64,000 nt of DNA from Planctomycetales bacterium ZRK34 (GCA_014873095.1 CP050848.1:992001-1056000), one strand, 5' to 3'; positions 53,593-62,495 are shown, counted from the stretch's first letter. The notes: a model not told the origin generated them from the sequence alone. A program made the numbers and translations.

Positions 53593-55449
53593 ATGGAATT
53601 CTGGCTCTACGATCAATCCGCCAACACCCGCACGACCCTCGAGGTTCAAGGCTCGCCGATTCTCATCGGTCGCGATGAAGACTGCACCATCGTGCTGCGC
53701 GGCCCGTTCGTCGCCCGCCACCACGCGAAGATATCCCTCAAGGGCAATCAGCTTTTCGTCGAGAACCAATCGCGATCGGCCCTGCGCGTGGCCAACCGCG
53801 ATGTCGTGCCCGGCAAGCCGGTGCGCCTGGACTTCGGCGACGAGCTACAGATCGCGCAATACTCGCTGGCGATGGTTCGTCCCGGCAAGCAGGCCGAGGG
53901 CGAGGAGCAACGCCGCCTGCTGCAGAACCGCCTGGTCGGGTTCGAGCAGAAGATTCATAACGAGTTGATCGAGCGACTGAACCTGCGCGTCACCGGACAG
54001 ATCAAGAAGGACGACCCCGCCTACGTCGCGCAGATTCTGAACCACCTGAATCAGATACTCGATCAGCGGGCCGCCGAATTAGACGACCGCCTGATCAACC
54101 ACATGGTCCGCACGCACATGGAGCGGCTGGTCACCGCGGAGGTCGTTCGCCAGTGTACCGGCAAGGTGCAGACCGACTATCGCACCGATTCCGACGCCGC
54201 CGACCCCGCCGCTGAGCAGGCCATCACCGAGGCCGTCACATCGATGGTCGACATGATGCCGCTGCTGTTCGACCCGATCAGTGTGCAGGAAGACCTGGCC
54301 AGCGCCGAAGAAGCCTTCGACGATCTGTTCGATCAGCACCTGCCGCAGATCGCCCCGAAGCTGCGGCGGTACATCGTCCGCCAAGTCGTCGCCAAAGACC
54401 TCAAAGACATCATGCTCGGGTTCGGCCCGCTCCAGGATCTGCTGGAGATGGCCAACGTCACTGAAATCATGGTCGTCGGGAAGGATCACATTTACGCTGA
54501 AAAAAACGGCGTGATCCAACCCACGACGCGCAGTTTCTTCTCCGACGATGTGCTGATGGGCGTGATCGAACGCATCCTCACGCCGGTCGGGCGACGTGTG
54601 GATCAGTCATCGCCGCTGGTCGATGCGCGTCTGCCGGACGGCTCGCGCGTCAACGTGATCATTCCGCCGCTGAGCCTGGTCGGGCCGTGCATCACGATCC
54701 GCAAGTTTTCGTGGATTCCGTTCACGATCGACGACCTGATCGCACGCGGCTCGTTGAGCGAACAGGCGGCCGAGTTTCTTCAGGGCTGCGTGACCGGCCG
54801 CAAGAACATCGTCGTCACCGGCGGCACCGGCTCGGGTAAAACCACGCTGCTGAACACACTCTGCGCCTACTGCCATCCCGGCGAGCGCATTTTGACGGTG
54901 GAAGAATCCGCCGAATTGCAGCTTCCCCAGCCGCACGTGGTCAGCCTCGAAGGCCGCCCGGCGAACATCGAAGGCCGCGGGGCCTACACGATCCGCGACC
55001 TGGTGCGCAACGCCCTGCGTATGCGACCCGACCGCATCATCGTCGGCGAAGTCCGCGGCGCCGAAGCCCTCGACATGCTCCAGGCGATGAACACCGGCCA
55101 CGATGGTTCACTCTCGACGCTGCACGCAAACAATCCCAAACACGCGATGGGGCGACTCGAAACGCTGGTTCTGATGGCCGTCGACATGCCGATCCGCGCG
55201 ATCCGCGAGCAGATCGTCAGCGCCGTCGATATGGTCGTGCAGGTGGCGCGTTCTCCATCAGGCCCGCGGCGCATCACGCACATCAGCGAGATCACCGAAA
55301 TCGACCTGGAGACCGGCGAAATCCGACTCGAAGACATCTTCACCCTGCGCGACCCGGCTCAACCCCGCCTGCGCCACACCGGGTACATCCCGACGTTCGC
55401 CGAGGCGATGATCAAACAAGGGCTGCTGGATGTAAAACTGTTTCTGTAA
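53593..55449 (+). CDS. tadA: FHA-domain/TadA fusion ATPase
   Basis: A 618-residue protein fusing two modules. Residues about 1-95 are an FHA domain ([29 protein letters not shown], then [12 protein letters not shown]), which binds phosphothreonine; the usual Ser before the His motif is Ala here. Residues about 115-610 form a full CpaF/TadA ATPase: [36 protein letters not shown]-like [10 protein letters not shown], Walker [13 protein letters not shown] (about 408), Walker [18 protein letters not shown], and STLHANNP. It is 3 bp after the CpaB-like gene. FHA-CpaF fusions suggest that a kinase signal reaches the motor directly, most simply from the kinase at 46686. Confidence 0.9.
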   Translation: MEFWLYDQSANTRTTLEVQGSPILIGRDEDCTIVLRGPFVARHHAKISLKGNQLFVENQSRSALRVANRDVVPGKPVRLDFGDELQIAQYSLAMVRPGKQAEGEEQRRLLQNRLVGFEQKIHNELIERLNLRVTGQIKKDDPAYVAQILNHLNQILDQRAAELDDRLINHMVRTHMERLVTAEVVRQCTGKVQTDYRTDSDAADPAAEQAITEAVTSMVDMMPLLFDPISVQEDLASAEEAFDDLFDQHLPQIAPKLRRYIVRQVVAKDLKDIMLGFGPLQDLLEMANVTEIMVVGKDHIYAEKNGVIQPTTRSFFSDDVLMGVIERILTPVGRRVDQSSPLVDARLPDGSRVNVIIPPLSLVGPCITIRKFSWIPFTIDDLIARGSLSEQAAEFLQGCVTGRKNIVVTGGTGSGKTTLLNTLCAYCHPGERILTVEESAELQLPQPHVVSLEGRPANIEGRGAYTIRDLVRNALRMRPDRIIVGEVRGAEALDMLQAMNTGHDGSLSTLHANNPKHAMGRLETLVLMAVDMPIRAIREQIVSAVDMVVQVARSPSGPRRITHISEITEIDLETGEIRLEDIFTLRDPAQPRLRHTGYIPTFAEAMIKQGLLDVKLFL

Positions 55450-55456
55450 CGGACAC

Positions 55457-55473
55457 GCGGGGCGTTGCCCCGC
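55457..55473. repeat. Short 7-3-7 palindrome between tadA and tadB
   Basis: GCGGGGC-GTT-GCCCCGC, perfect arms, in the 33-bp gap between the FHA-TadA gene and tadB. It can form a stable hairpin in the operon transcript and might tune tadB expression. Confidence 0.6.
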
Positions 55474-55482
55474 CGCTAAACG

Positions 55483-56340
55483 ATGACGAGCAACGACCTG
55501 ATTTATCTCGGCTTGATTTCCATGTGTGCCTTCACAGGCATGTATGTGTTCGTCGTCTACGGCGGGCGGACGCTGGTGCGGCTGCTGAACAGGACCGAGC
55601 GGCGGCTTGATCTTGTGCTCAATCATCAGTTGCTGCTGAACATTCCCGCGAAGATGGCGATGGCGATCATCGCGATGGGCGTGATCATGGTCGGGTTGAT
55701 GCTGGCGGCGATCGGGGGCTCGTCGTTCTGGTTTTTCGCCGGGGCGCTGCCGGCCTTGCTGCTGCCGTACATGGTGTTGAATCATCTCGAGGAAAAACGC
55801 CGCAAAACGCTCAACGAACAGATCGTCGACGGCATCACCTCGCTGGCTTCCGGCGTGCGGGCTGGGCTCAACCTCGTGCAGAGCTATCAACTGCTGGTCC
55901 GCAACAGCCGCGGGCCGATCAAGCAGGAGTTCGCCCAGCTCATGCGCGAGTACGATCTGGGCATCGACCTGAACACCGCGATGCGCAACACCTCCGACCG
56001 CATCGGCTCCAGCTACTACCGCCTGCTGTTCACCGCCATCGCGGCGCACCGCGAACGCGGCGGCGACATGGGCCAGTCGCTGGACCGCATCGCTGATTCG
56101 ATCCGCGAGATTCAACGCCTCGAAGGCCGCCTCGACGCCCTGACCGCCGAGGGCCGCTCGCAGGCGCGATTCATGGCGGCGATGCCGTTCGTGATTCTGG
56201 CGATCCTTTGGTACATCGTCCCCGAAGACACATCGATGCTGCTGACGGACCCGACCGGTCGACTGATCCTGCTGCTGGCGGTGATCCTGATCGGGGTGGG
56301 TTTCGTCTGGATCCGGCGCATCATGCAGGTGGACATCTGA
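55483..56340 (+). CDS. tadB: TadB inner-membrane platform protein
   Basis: A 285-residue GspF-like protein of the Tad branch. Three or four hydrophobic segments (about 8-30, 57-100, 230-250, 258-278) surround a T2SSF domain with QIVDGITSLASGVRAGLNLVQS, REYDLGIDLNTAMRN and HRERGGDMGQSLDRIADSIRE. It anchors the TadA hexamer with TadC. It ends 1 bp before tadC. Confidence 0.9.
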   Translation: MTSNDLIYLGLISMCAFTGMYVFVVYGGRTLVRLLNRTERRLDLVLNHQLLLNIPAKMAMAIIAMGVIMVGLMLAAIGGSSFWFFAGALPALLLPYMVLNHLEEKRRKTLNEQIVDGITSLASGVRAGLNLVQSYQLLVRNSRGPIKQEFAQLMREYDLGIDLNTAMRNTSDRIGSSYYRLLFTAIAAHRERGGDMGQSLDRIADSIREIQRLEGRLDALTAEGRSQARFMAAMPFVILAILWYIVPEDTSMLLTDPTGRLILLLAVILIGVGFVWIRRIMQVDI

Positions 56341-56341
56341 C

Positions 56342-57250
56342 ATGGAGTTCGAGCTCGGACAGATCGTGGTCAGCCTGCTGCAGTTCACGACGGTGAGTCT
56401 GCTGCTGTGGTCGATTTTTCGATACCCGGTGGCGCCGGACCCGCCGGTGAATCGTCAGATCGCCATGGCGCTGGGGCTGGCCAAGCGCGACACGATCTTC
56501 GAGATGCCCGTACTGCGGCAGCTCATGGGGCTGGGCGTGCTGCTGTCCAGGCGTTTTCCCTTTTTCCGCGGGCGCATTCGCCAGGACCTCGAAGCCAGCG
56601 GCAACCCGCTGGGTTACAGCGTCGATGAATACCTGGCGATGTGCCTGGCGTCGGCGGTGGTGATGACCGCCTTGTCGACGCTGCTGCTGATGGCCAAGCT
56701 CGGGCAATTCGACCTGCTGCTGGTGCTGGTGATGCCGGTGATCGGGTTCGTCGTGCCGATGTGGACGCTGCACGGGCAGGCGTCCAAGCGTGTCCGCGCG
56801 ATCAGCAAAAAGCTGCCGTACACGCTGGACCTCATCGCCCTGCTGATGGAAGCCGGGGCGACTTTCCCCGAGGCGATCACCACGCTGATCAAGGACGAAC
56901 CCGAAGACGAGTTGAACCGCGAGCTCGCCCTGGTGCAGGCGGAGATTGACTTCGGCACGACGCGCTCACTGGCGCTGGCAAACATGGCCGATCGCATCCC
57001 GCTGGACGCACTGCGGTCGGTCGTCGGCGCGATCAATCAGGCTGAGGCGCTGGGCACACCGCTGAGCACGATTCTGAAAAATCAGTCGGGCATGATTCGG
57101 ATGCTGCGGACGGTGCGGGCCGAGGAGGCCAGCGCGTCGGCGTCGTTGCGGATTCTCGTGCCGTCGATGTTGATTCTGCTTGCGGTGGTGATCGTGGTGT
57201 TCAGCCCGATCATTCTGCGTTGGTTGGAGAAGGGTATTTTCGCTCAGTAA
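56342..57250 (+). CDS. tadC: TadC inner-membrane platform protein
   Basis: A 302-residue partner of TadB. An N-terminal helix, a cytoplasmic stretch, two helices near 100-145, then the T2SSF domain LPYTLDLIALLMEAGATFPEAIT, EIDFGTTRSLALANMADRIP and VVGAINQAEALGTPLSTILKNQS, with a C-terminal helix MLILLAVVIVVFSPIILRWL. Start ATG 56342 follows the tadB stop by one base. Confidence 0.9.
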   Translation: MEFELGQIVVSLLQFTTVSLLLWSIFRYPVAPDPPVNRQIAMALGLAKRDTIFEMPVLRQLMGLGVLLSRRFPFFRGRIRQDLEASGNPLGYSVDEYLAMCLASAVVMTALSTLLLMAKLGQFDLLLVLVMPVIGFVVPMWTLHGQASKRVRAISKKLPYTLDLIALLMEAGATFPEAITTLIKDEPEDELNRELALVQAEIDFGTTRSLALANMADRIPLDALRSVVGAINQAEALGTPLSTILKNQSGMIRMLRTVRAEEASASASLRILVPSMLILLAVVIVVFSPIILRWLEKGIFAQ

Positions 57251-57272
57251 AATTCCGGCGAGAGAGTCGCAC

Positions 57273-58172
57273 ATGATTCGCATTCAGATGCTCACCGGGC
57301 CGACCGCAGGCCTTCAGACCACGCACGTCGAGCCGCGCCTCAGCTTCGGGCGCGCCGCTGAAAATACAATCTGCATCGACGCCGCCCACCTGTCGCGCCA
57401 GCACGGCGAGCTGGTCTGCACCGACGGATTGTGGCATGTGGTCAACCGCAGCCCCAACGGCACCACGCTCAACGGGCGTCCGATCAAAGGGGAGCAGTCT
57501 CGCCCGCTGAAGTCGGGGGATGTGGTCGGCGTCGGCCCGCATAAGCTGTTCAGCGTGGCTGTGGCGCCGCCCGACAAGCAGACCATCGAGGAGGCGCCCG
57601 CCGAGTCGGCCGAACCGCGTAAGGCCATGTCGCGCCGCACGAAAATGTGGATCGGCATCGGTTCTTACATGCTGGTGATGATGATCGTGATCATCCTGCT
57701 GGCGACCGTGGGCGGGAAGAAGACCACGGGGCGGGCAATCCCCGAGCAGTTGACCGACGCCCAGATCACCTCGGAGATTCGCCAGCCGATCGAGCGTGTA
57801 CCCGACGAGCGCAAAGCGGCGCAGCATCTGTCAGAGGCGCGCGACTGGTTCGCACGCCCCAACACCCGGGCCGACGCGTTGTACCAGGCCCATCGCAATT
57901 ACAAGCTGGCGATGGCTTACATGGGCGCCACCACGCTGCCGGAAGATCAGCTTCAATACGATGCCGCCGAAAAGCGGCTCGTCGACACCATCGTCGAGAA
58001 ATATCGTCGGGCCTATGCGATGGTGCTCAACAAGCAATGGGCCGATGCCGAGCGCCTGCTGCGCCAGATCACGGACATGTACCCCGACACGACCAGCGAA
58101 GTCTACGGCAACGTGCAGGATCTGATTCGTTACATCCTCTCGCTCAAACCCAAGCGCAACCAGTTTGGTTGA
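57273..58172 (+). CDS. Membrane FHA-domain protein of the Tad operon
   Basis: A 299-residue protein. Residues about 1-95 are a canonical FHA domain (LSFGRAAENTICIDAAHLSRQHGEL, VVNRSPNGTTLNGRPIK), with all phosphothreonine-contact residues: Gly-Arg, Ser-Arg-x-His and Asn-Gly. A membrane helix at about 126-148 (MWIGIGSYMLVMMIVIILLATV) and a TPR-like periplasmic part (about 170-299) follow. It lies 22 bp after tadC and is probably the last gene of the Tad operon; its FHA faces the cytoplasm, where the kinase domain of the same operon also resides. Confidence 0.85.
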   Translation: MIRIQMLTGPTAGLQTTHVEPRLSFGRAAENTICIDAAHLSRQHGELVCTDGLWHVVNRSPNGTTLNGRPIKGEQSRPLKSGDVVGVGPHKLFSVAVAPPDKQTIEEAPAESAEPRKAMSRRTKMWIGIGSYMLVMMIVIILLATVGGKKTTGRAIPEQLTDAQITSEIRQPIERVPDERKAAQHLSEARDWFARPNTRADALYQAHRNYKLAMAYMGATTLPEDQLQYDAAEKRLVDTIVEKYRRAYAMVLNKQWADAERLLRQITDMYPDTTSEVYGNVQDLIRYILSLKPKRNQFG

Positions 58173-58176
58173 TCGA

Positions 58177-58752
58177 TCAACTCTTTTCACCGGCCAGTCC
58201 GCGCAGAAAGACCGCGAAGTAGTCGACCGCCGCGGCGAGGCTGAAAGCGATCGTCAGCGCGATGATGGCGATCGTGCCGAGATCGCGCTGTGGGTGCAGC
58301 GCCACGATCAGAAACAGCGCAAACATCGATGCGGTGGTCAGCTTGCCGAACAGGCGTGAAGGCATTTTGCGGAAGGCATGCCAGCGGTGGGTCACCGCCG
58401 CATAAAGCGCCACGAACAACACCACGAAATCACGCCCCAGCAGCAGCACCGTCTGCCACGGATCGAGCCGGCCGTCGACGGTGAACGCGATCAGCACAAT
58501 CAGCGTGAAGGTTTTGTCAGCCACGGCATCGAGCAGCCCCCCCGCCCAGCTCGAAGCGTGAAAGCGACGGGCGATGAACCCATCGGCAAAGTCGCTGAAT
58601 CCCGCCGCCAGAATCATCAGCCACCACCACGCTGAATTCACAAACAGAAATGCACCGGCGAGGATCATCCGCAATGTCGAAAGCACATTCGGCACCACGA
58701 TGATCCAGCGTCGCCTCACCTCGGTCTGCCTCATACTGAAATTATCGACCAT
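58177..58752 (-). CDS. CDP-alcohol phosphatidyltransferase family protein
   Basis: A 191-residue membrane enzyme of phospholipid synthesis. The family motif D-x2-D-G-x2-A-R-x8-G-x3-D-x3-D is complete in SDFADGFIARRF ... GGLLDAVAD. About six membrane helices. It transfers a phosphatidyl group from CDP-diacylglycerol to an alcohol; glycerol-3-phosphate (PgsA-like) is the most common acceptor, but the acceptor cannot be read from sequence. ATG 58752 and 58734 are both possible starts. It is convergent with the Tad operon, with stop codons only 4 bp apart. Confidence 0.88.
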   Translation of the reverse strand: MVDNFSMRQTEVRRRWIIVVPNVLSTLRMILAGAFLFVNSAWWWLMILAAGFSDFADGFIARRFHASSWAGGLLDAVADKTFTLIVLIAFTVDGRLDPWQTVLLLGRDFVVLFVALYAAVTHRWHAFRKMPSRLFGKLTTASMFALFLIVALHPQRDLGTIAIIALTIAFSLAAAVDYFAVFLRGLAGEKS

Positions 58753-58787
58753 TCACACGGCCTGGCAACAGCGCTTTGCCGCAATAG

Positions 58788-58822
58788 AAAAAACCCGTCG
58801 GCCTTCGCGGGACCGACGGGTT
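58788..58822 (-). terminator. Rho-independent terminator after the nitric oxide reductase gene
   Basis: On the minus strand, GAACCCGTCGG and CCGACGGGTT form a 10-bp stem around a GC-rich loop, followed by a run of six T residues. It begins 43 bp after the qNOR stop codon. Confidence 0.9.
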
Positions 58823-58864
58823 CGAGGCAAGCAGCACCACAAGTGCCGCAGGTTGATGAAACCC

Positions 58865-61237
58865 TTACTGTTGACCCGCCGGGGAAACGGCGGCGATTTC
58901 GTCAAGTTCATTCGGCTGAAGCGACCAGCCGGTCTTCAAGCCCAGCACGAACCAGCCCAGGGCGATGATGCCGATCGAGAAGACGGTATCGCCGACAACG
59001 CGCAGCCAGCGGAGCGTGTCCATCAGGTCGCTCTGCAAAAACTCGGCACTGCGGGCGTACCACAACCCGTGCTCGATGCTCGCCCAGGTCTGCATCAGCC
59101 CCACCGGCAGCAGGCTGATCAGCACCATGAGGATCAGGCCGAGGTTCATGCACCAGAAGCTGACCGACAGCGTGCGCGTCTTCCACGGGCGCCTCAGCGT
59201 CAGCCCCTTGAGGCAGAAGAGCATCAGGCCGATGCCGAGCATGCCGTACACGCCGAACAGCGCAGTGTGGCCGTGCACGGGCGTGGTGTTCAGTCCCTGC
59301 ATGTAGTACAGCGCGATCGGCGGATTGATCAGGAAGCCGAACAGCCCGGCGCCCACGAGGTTCCAGAACGCCACCGCCACGAAGAAGTAGATCGGCCAGC
59401 GGTACTTCTGCACCCAACGCTGCGCCCGGGTCAGTGATAGATTCTCGTACGCTTCAAAACCAATGAGCGTCAGTGGCACAACTTCGAGCGCGCTGAACAC
59501 GGCGCCGAGCGCGAGCACGGCCGTCGGCGTGCCGGTGAAGTACAGGTGGTGGAAGGTGCCGATGATACCGCCCGACAGGAAGATCGTTGTAGCGAACAGC
59601 ACCGCAGCCGTCGCCGTCGCCAGCTTCAGCAGACCCATGCGGGTGAACAGGAACGCGATCACCACCGTGGCGAACACCTCGAAGAACCCTTCGACCCACA
59701 GGTGCACCACCCACCAGCGCCAATACTCGGCCATCGCCAGGTGCGTGTGCTGACCCCACATCAACCCTGCGCCGTAGAACAGCGCGATCGCGAAGCTGGC
59801 CACCATGAAAAGTCCCAGCAGGTGGCGATTCGGCCCCGGCTGTTTGAATGCCGGCCAGATCGCCCGGCCCATCAGCCCCAGCCAGATGAACAGTCCCGCA
59901 AACAGGAACAACTGCCAGAACCGCCCCAGGTCGACGTATTCATAACCCTGGTGTCCGAACCAGAAATTCATCTCGTAGCCCATCTTCTGCCGTGTGGCGT
60001 ACCACGTGCCGAAGCACGAGCCGACGACGATGATCAACAGACAGACAAACAGCACGTTGACGCCGAGCCGCTGAAACTTCGGCTCGTAACCCGATACGGC
60101 CGGCCCGACGAACAAACCCGTCGCCAGCCAGGCGGTGGCAATCCAGAAGATGCCGAGCTGCGTGTGCCACGTGCGCGTCACGGAGTAAGGCAGCCACTCG
60201 GCCAGCGGGATACCGTAAAAACCATCGCCTTCGACACCGTAGTGGGCGGTGATCGCGCCGAGTGCGACCTGCACCACGATCAGCGCCGCCACGACCCAGA
60301 AGTATTTCAAGGTCGCGCGCATCGAGGGCGTGGGCTTGAGCGTCAGCAGTGGATCCTGCGTCGGGGCTGCGTGGTCGTCGTCTTCTTTGTGCTTGAGCAC
60401 GGCGTGATACCACGCCAGCGCGCCGATGCCGGCCAGCAGCAACACGAAACTGACCAGCGACCACACGACGATCGAGCCCGTCGGCTGATTGCCGATCAGC
60501 GACTCGGCGGGCCAGTTGCTGGTGTAGGTGATGTTGGCCTGCTGCGAAGTGACGCCGTCGGCGCCGATTTCTTCAGCCAGCGCCGGACGCTCGGTCGCAC
60601 ACGACCAGGCCACCCACCAGAAAAACGCTGCGATCTTCTGACGCCGCTCGGGGTCGGGGATCGTGTTCGTCGCCAGCGCGTAGTCGCTTCGAAGTTGCTT
60701 CGGGCTCACCTTGCCGTCCACGTAGGCGAGGCTTTTTTCGGGGAACTGCTCGGCGTCGCTGAATAGTGCGCCGTAATAGTCACGCAGTATTTTGAAAGCC
60801 TCAGCCCGTGCGGCGGTGAGTTTCACCGTGTCGCTGGACTTGTCGTAGGTGTTCTGACGCATCGTGCGTGTCAGTCGTTGACGCAGCACCGCTTGCGTAT
60901 CAGCATCGACATTCGCGTACGGCTTGCCGAATTCCGCCTTCGCCCATTGATCAAGCACGATCAGGCATTCGCGGTGAAGCCAGTCGGCTGACCAGTCGGG
61001 GGCAACGTAGGCGCCGTGGCCCCAGATGCTGCCGACCTCCTGTCCGCCGATGGATTGCCAGACGTTCTGCCCGTCCTGAATATCCTGCCGAGTCAACAGC
61101 ACCGCCCCGTCGGCTCCGACGACCTGGGCTGGAATCGGCGGCATGGTGCGGTAAATCTGCACCCCGTAATACCCCAACACCGCGAAAGATACCGCGATGA
61201 CCACCGCCAAACCGACCCATAACTTCATATATCGCAT
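58865..61237 (-). CDS. norZ: Quinol-dependent nitric oxide reductase (qNOR)
   Basis: A 790-residue single-subunit NO reductase of the haem-copper oxidase superfamily. It reduces two NO to N2O with electrons from quinol. The N-terminal extension fused as in qNOR is present (LLTRQDIQDGQNVWQSIGGQ and GSIWGHGAYVAPDWSADWLHRE), followed by twelve or so membrane helices with the expected His residues, e.g. WHTQLGIFW, GLMWGQHTHLAMAEYWRWWVVHLWVEGFFE, GTFHHLYFTGTP and HGHTALFGVYGMLG. No separate NorC is needed. ATG 61237 has GAGGA upstream. It is divergent from an Rrf2 regulator, which suggests NO-responsive control, and serves NO detoxification or denitrification. Confidence 0.95.
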   Translation of the reverse strand: MRYMKLWVGLAVVIAVSFAVLGYYGVQIYRTMPPIPAQVVGADGAVLLTRQDIQDGQNVWQSIGGQEVGSIWGHGAYVAPDWSADWLHRECLIVLDQWAKAEFGKPYANVDADTQAVLRQRLTRTMRQNTYDKSSDTVKLTAARAEAFKILRDYYGALFSDAEQFPEKSLAYVDGKVSPKQLRSDYALATNTIPDPERRQKIAAFFWWVAWSCATERPALAEEIGADGVTSQQANITYTSNWPAESLIGNQPTGSIVVWSLVSFVLLLAGIGALAWYHAVLKHKEDDDHAAPTQDPLLTLKPTPSMRATLKYFWVVAALIVVQVALGAITAHYGVEGDGFYGIPLAEWLPYSVTRTWHTQLGIFWIATAWLATGLFVGPAVSGYEPKFQRLGVNVLFVCLLIIVVGSCFGTWYATRQKMGYEMNFWFGHQGYEYVDLGRFWQLFLFAGLFIWLGLMGRAIWPAFKQPGPNRHLLGLFMVASFAIALFYGAGLMWGQHTHLAMAEYWRWWVVHLWVEGFFEVFATVVIAFLFTRMGLLKLATATAAVLFATTIFLSGGIIGTFHHLYFTGTPTAVLALGAVFSALEVVPLTLIGFEAYENLSLTRAQRWVQKYRWPIYFFVAVAFWNLVGAGLFGFLINPPIALYYMQGLNTTPVHGHTALFGVYGMLGIGLMLFCLKGLTLRRPWKTRTLSVSFWCMNLGLILMVLISLLPVGLMQTWASIEHGLWYARSAEFLQSDLMDTLRWLRVVGDTVFSIGIIALGWFVLGLKTGWSLQPNELDEIAAVSPAGQQ

Positions 61238-61266
61238 GTTTTGTCCTCGAAAACGTACCCGTGTGA

Positions 61267-61298
61267 CACAATTTAATTGTGGATATTTACATGATCAA
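61267..61298 (-). promoter_or_regulatory. qNOR promoter with overlapping palindromic operator
   Basis: On the minus strand TTGATC (61293-61298), a 17-bp spacer and TAAATT (61270-61275) form a sigma70-like promoter. The -10 box lies inside the perfect 7-1-7 palindrome CACAATT-T-AATTGTG (61267-61281), where a bound dimeric repressor would block it. The divergent Rrf2 protein is the obvious candidate. Confidence 0.6.
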
Positions 61299-61304
61299 TT
61301 CCAT

Positions 61305-61364
61305 TTGATAACCAGTGTAGCATCGCTATAATGGATGTCAAGATGCCATTATCTTTTTAATGGC
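61305..61364 (+). promoter_or_regulatory. Rrf2 promoter with downstream inverted repeat
   Basis: TTGATA (61305-61310), a 16-bp spacer and a consensus TATAAT (61327-61332) drive the Rrf2 gene. The expected start region is followed at once by the inverted repeat GCCATTA-N6-TAATGGC (61345-61364), extended outward by AGAT and ATCT. This would suit autorepression. Confidence 0.6.
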
Positions 61365-61384
61365 GAATCTACGGAGCCTGACCC

Positions 61385-61819
61385 ATGATCTTCTCACAGA
61401 CGGCTGAATATGCGTTGCGGGCGGTGGTGGCGCTGGCCAGCAAAACAGACCGGCCCTGGACCAATCAGCAGCTTGCGGCCACGACCAAGGTTCCGTCGAA
61501 TTACCTGTCGAAACTGATGCAGTCGCTGCGGCGGGCCGAGATCATTCACGCCCAGCGCGGCGTCGGCGGCGGGTTCAGACTTCAGCGCCGCGCCGATGAG
61601 ATTACCGTGCTCGATGTCATCCGCGTGGTCGAACCCGTTCAGCGGATTCACCAATGCCCGCTGGGCCTCGAAGCCCACCGCCACGAACTGTGCTCCATGC
61701 ATCGCCAACTCGACGATGCCCTGGCGTCAACTGAATGTGTGCTCAGCAACACGACCATTCAACAGTTGCTGGATGATCAGTCGGCGGCTGTGCCGTTGGA
61801 TGTGAAAGTCTGCGTCTGA
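61385..61819 (+). CDS. Rrf2-family transcriptional regulator (NsrR-like)
   Basis: A 144-residue winged-helix regulator. The family start MIFSQTAEYALRAVVALAS, recognition segment TTKVPSNYLSKLMQSLRRAEII and wing RGVGGGFRLQR are clear. Three cysteines near the middle (HQCPLGLEAHRHELC and STEC) are placed where Rrf2 proteins bind an iron-sulfur cluster; the first spacing (C-x11-C) is longer than in classical NsrR (C-x5-C), so the name NsrR is not applied. The divergent qNOR gene makes NO sensing likely. Confidence 0.88.
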   Translation: MIFSQTAEYALRAVVALASKTDRPWTNQQLAATTKVPSNYLSKLMQSLRRAEIIHAQRGVGGGFRLQRRADEITVLDVIRVVEPVQRIHQCPLGLEAHRHELCSMHRQLDDALASTECVLSNTTIQQLLDDQSAAVPLDVKVCV

Positions 61820-62059
61820 TGGGTTGGTCGACGCGCGATACAGATACATCCTGCGCGGTCGGCGCATGACAACGTCGACGGAGGCCGTCCCCTTGGCCCA
61901 TCCGTCGACGTTGCCCCGAAAGCGATCATCGCTTACCCCCCCGGAACCCTGGATCACCCGGAGCCCGAGTTTGTCGGGCTTGACCCCGACCGGCTGACCG
62001 ACTTTCTCCCGTCCATGAGTCGCGCCCAGCTACCCATAGCGAGGCGTGTGATCATCTGA
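61820..62059 (+). other. Open frame without a start after the Rrf2 gene
   Basis: The frame of the Rrf2 gene stays open for 79 codons beyond its TGA at 61817 and ends with TGA at 62057. The string IIAYPPGTLDHPEPEFVGLD looks protein-like and codon third positions are GC-rich, but no start codon or ribosome site precedes it. It may be a gene remnant or chance. Nothing else is seen in 61820-62099. Confidence 0.25.
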
Positions 62060-62099
62060 CTCGTTGGAGGTCAACCGTGGGTCGATGATGATGCAGTGG

Positions 62100-62441
62100 T
62101 TATCCGATGGCCGCCGAGCCGCGCTCGCCGGTGCGGATGCGGATGCACTGTTCAAGATCGGTGACGAAGATCTTGCCGTCGCCGATCTGCTCGGTGCAGG
62201 CGCCGGTTTCGATGGCTTCGACGGCCGTTTCGAGGTACTCGTCGTTGACGGCGATTTCCAGCTTGACCTTCTCGATCAGCGTGCTGGTGGACTTGAGGCC
62301 ACGGTACTGGTGGGTCAGGCCCTTCTGGCGGCCGCGTCCCTTAACCGTGGAGGTCGTGACCAGATGGATGCCCTTGGCTTCAAGCTGGTCGAGCACGTCG
62401 TGCACGCGCTCAGGCTGAATCACCGCGATGATGTACTTCAT
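62100..62441 (-). CDS. glnK: PII nitrogen-signalling protein, distal copy
   Basis: A 113-residue PII protein from ATG 62441 (AAAGGAG 9 bases upstream; the frame open to 62507 lacks support). The family signature is clear: T loop KGRGRQKGLTHQYRG (about 35-48), B loop EQIGDGKIFV, and IRIRTGERG at the C-terminus. It senses ATP/ADP and 2-oxoglutarate and likely plugs the ammonium channel. Aligned without gaps to E. coli GlnB, position 51 is Ser instead of the uridylylated Tyr; Tyr46 is kept. It lies behind a second PII gene and amt on the same strand. Confidence 0.93.
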   Translation of the reverse strand: MKYIIAVIQPERVHDVLDQLEAKGIHLVTTSTVKGRGRQKGLTHQYRGLKSTSTLIEKVKLEIAVNDEYLETAVEAIETGACTEQIGDGKIFVTDLEQCIRIRTGERGSAAIG

Positions 62442-62495
62442 AACAGGTCGCTCCTTTACGAGACGAGTAGTGTGGAACCCACATGCCATAGACAA

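Noticed and set aside
61820-62059. Read-through extension of the Rrf2 regulator
   Set aside because: A clean TGA at 61817, normal family length, and no recoding signal; kept only as a low-confidence open frame.
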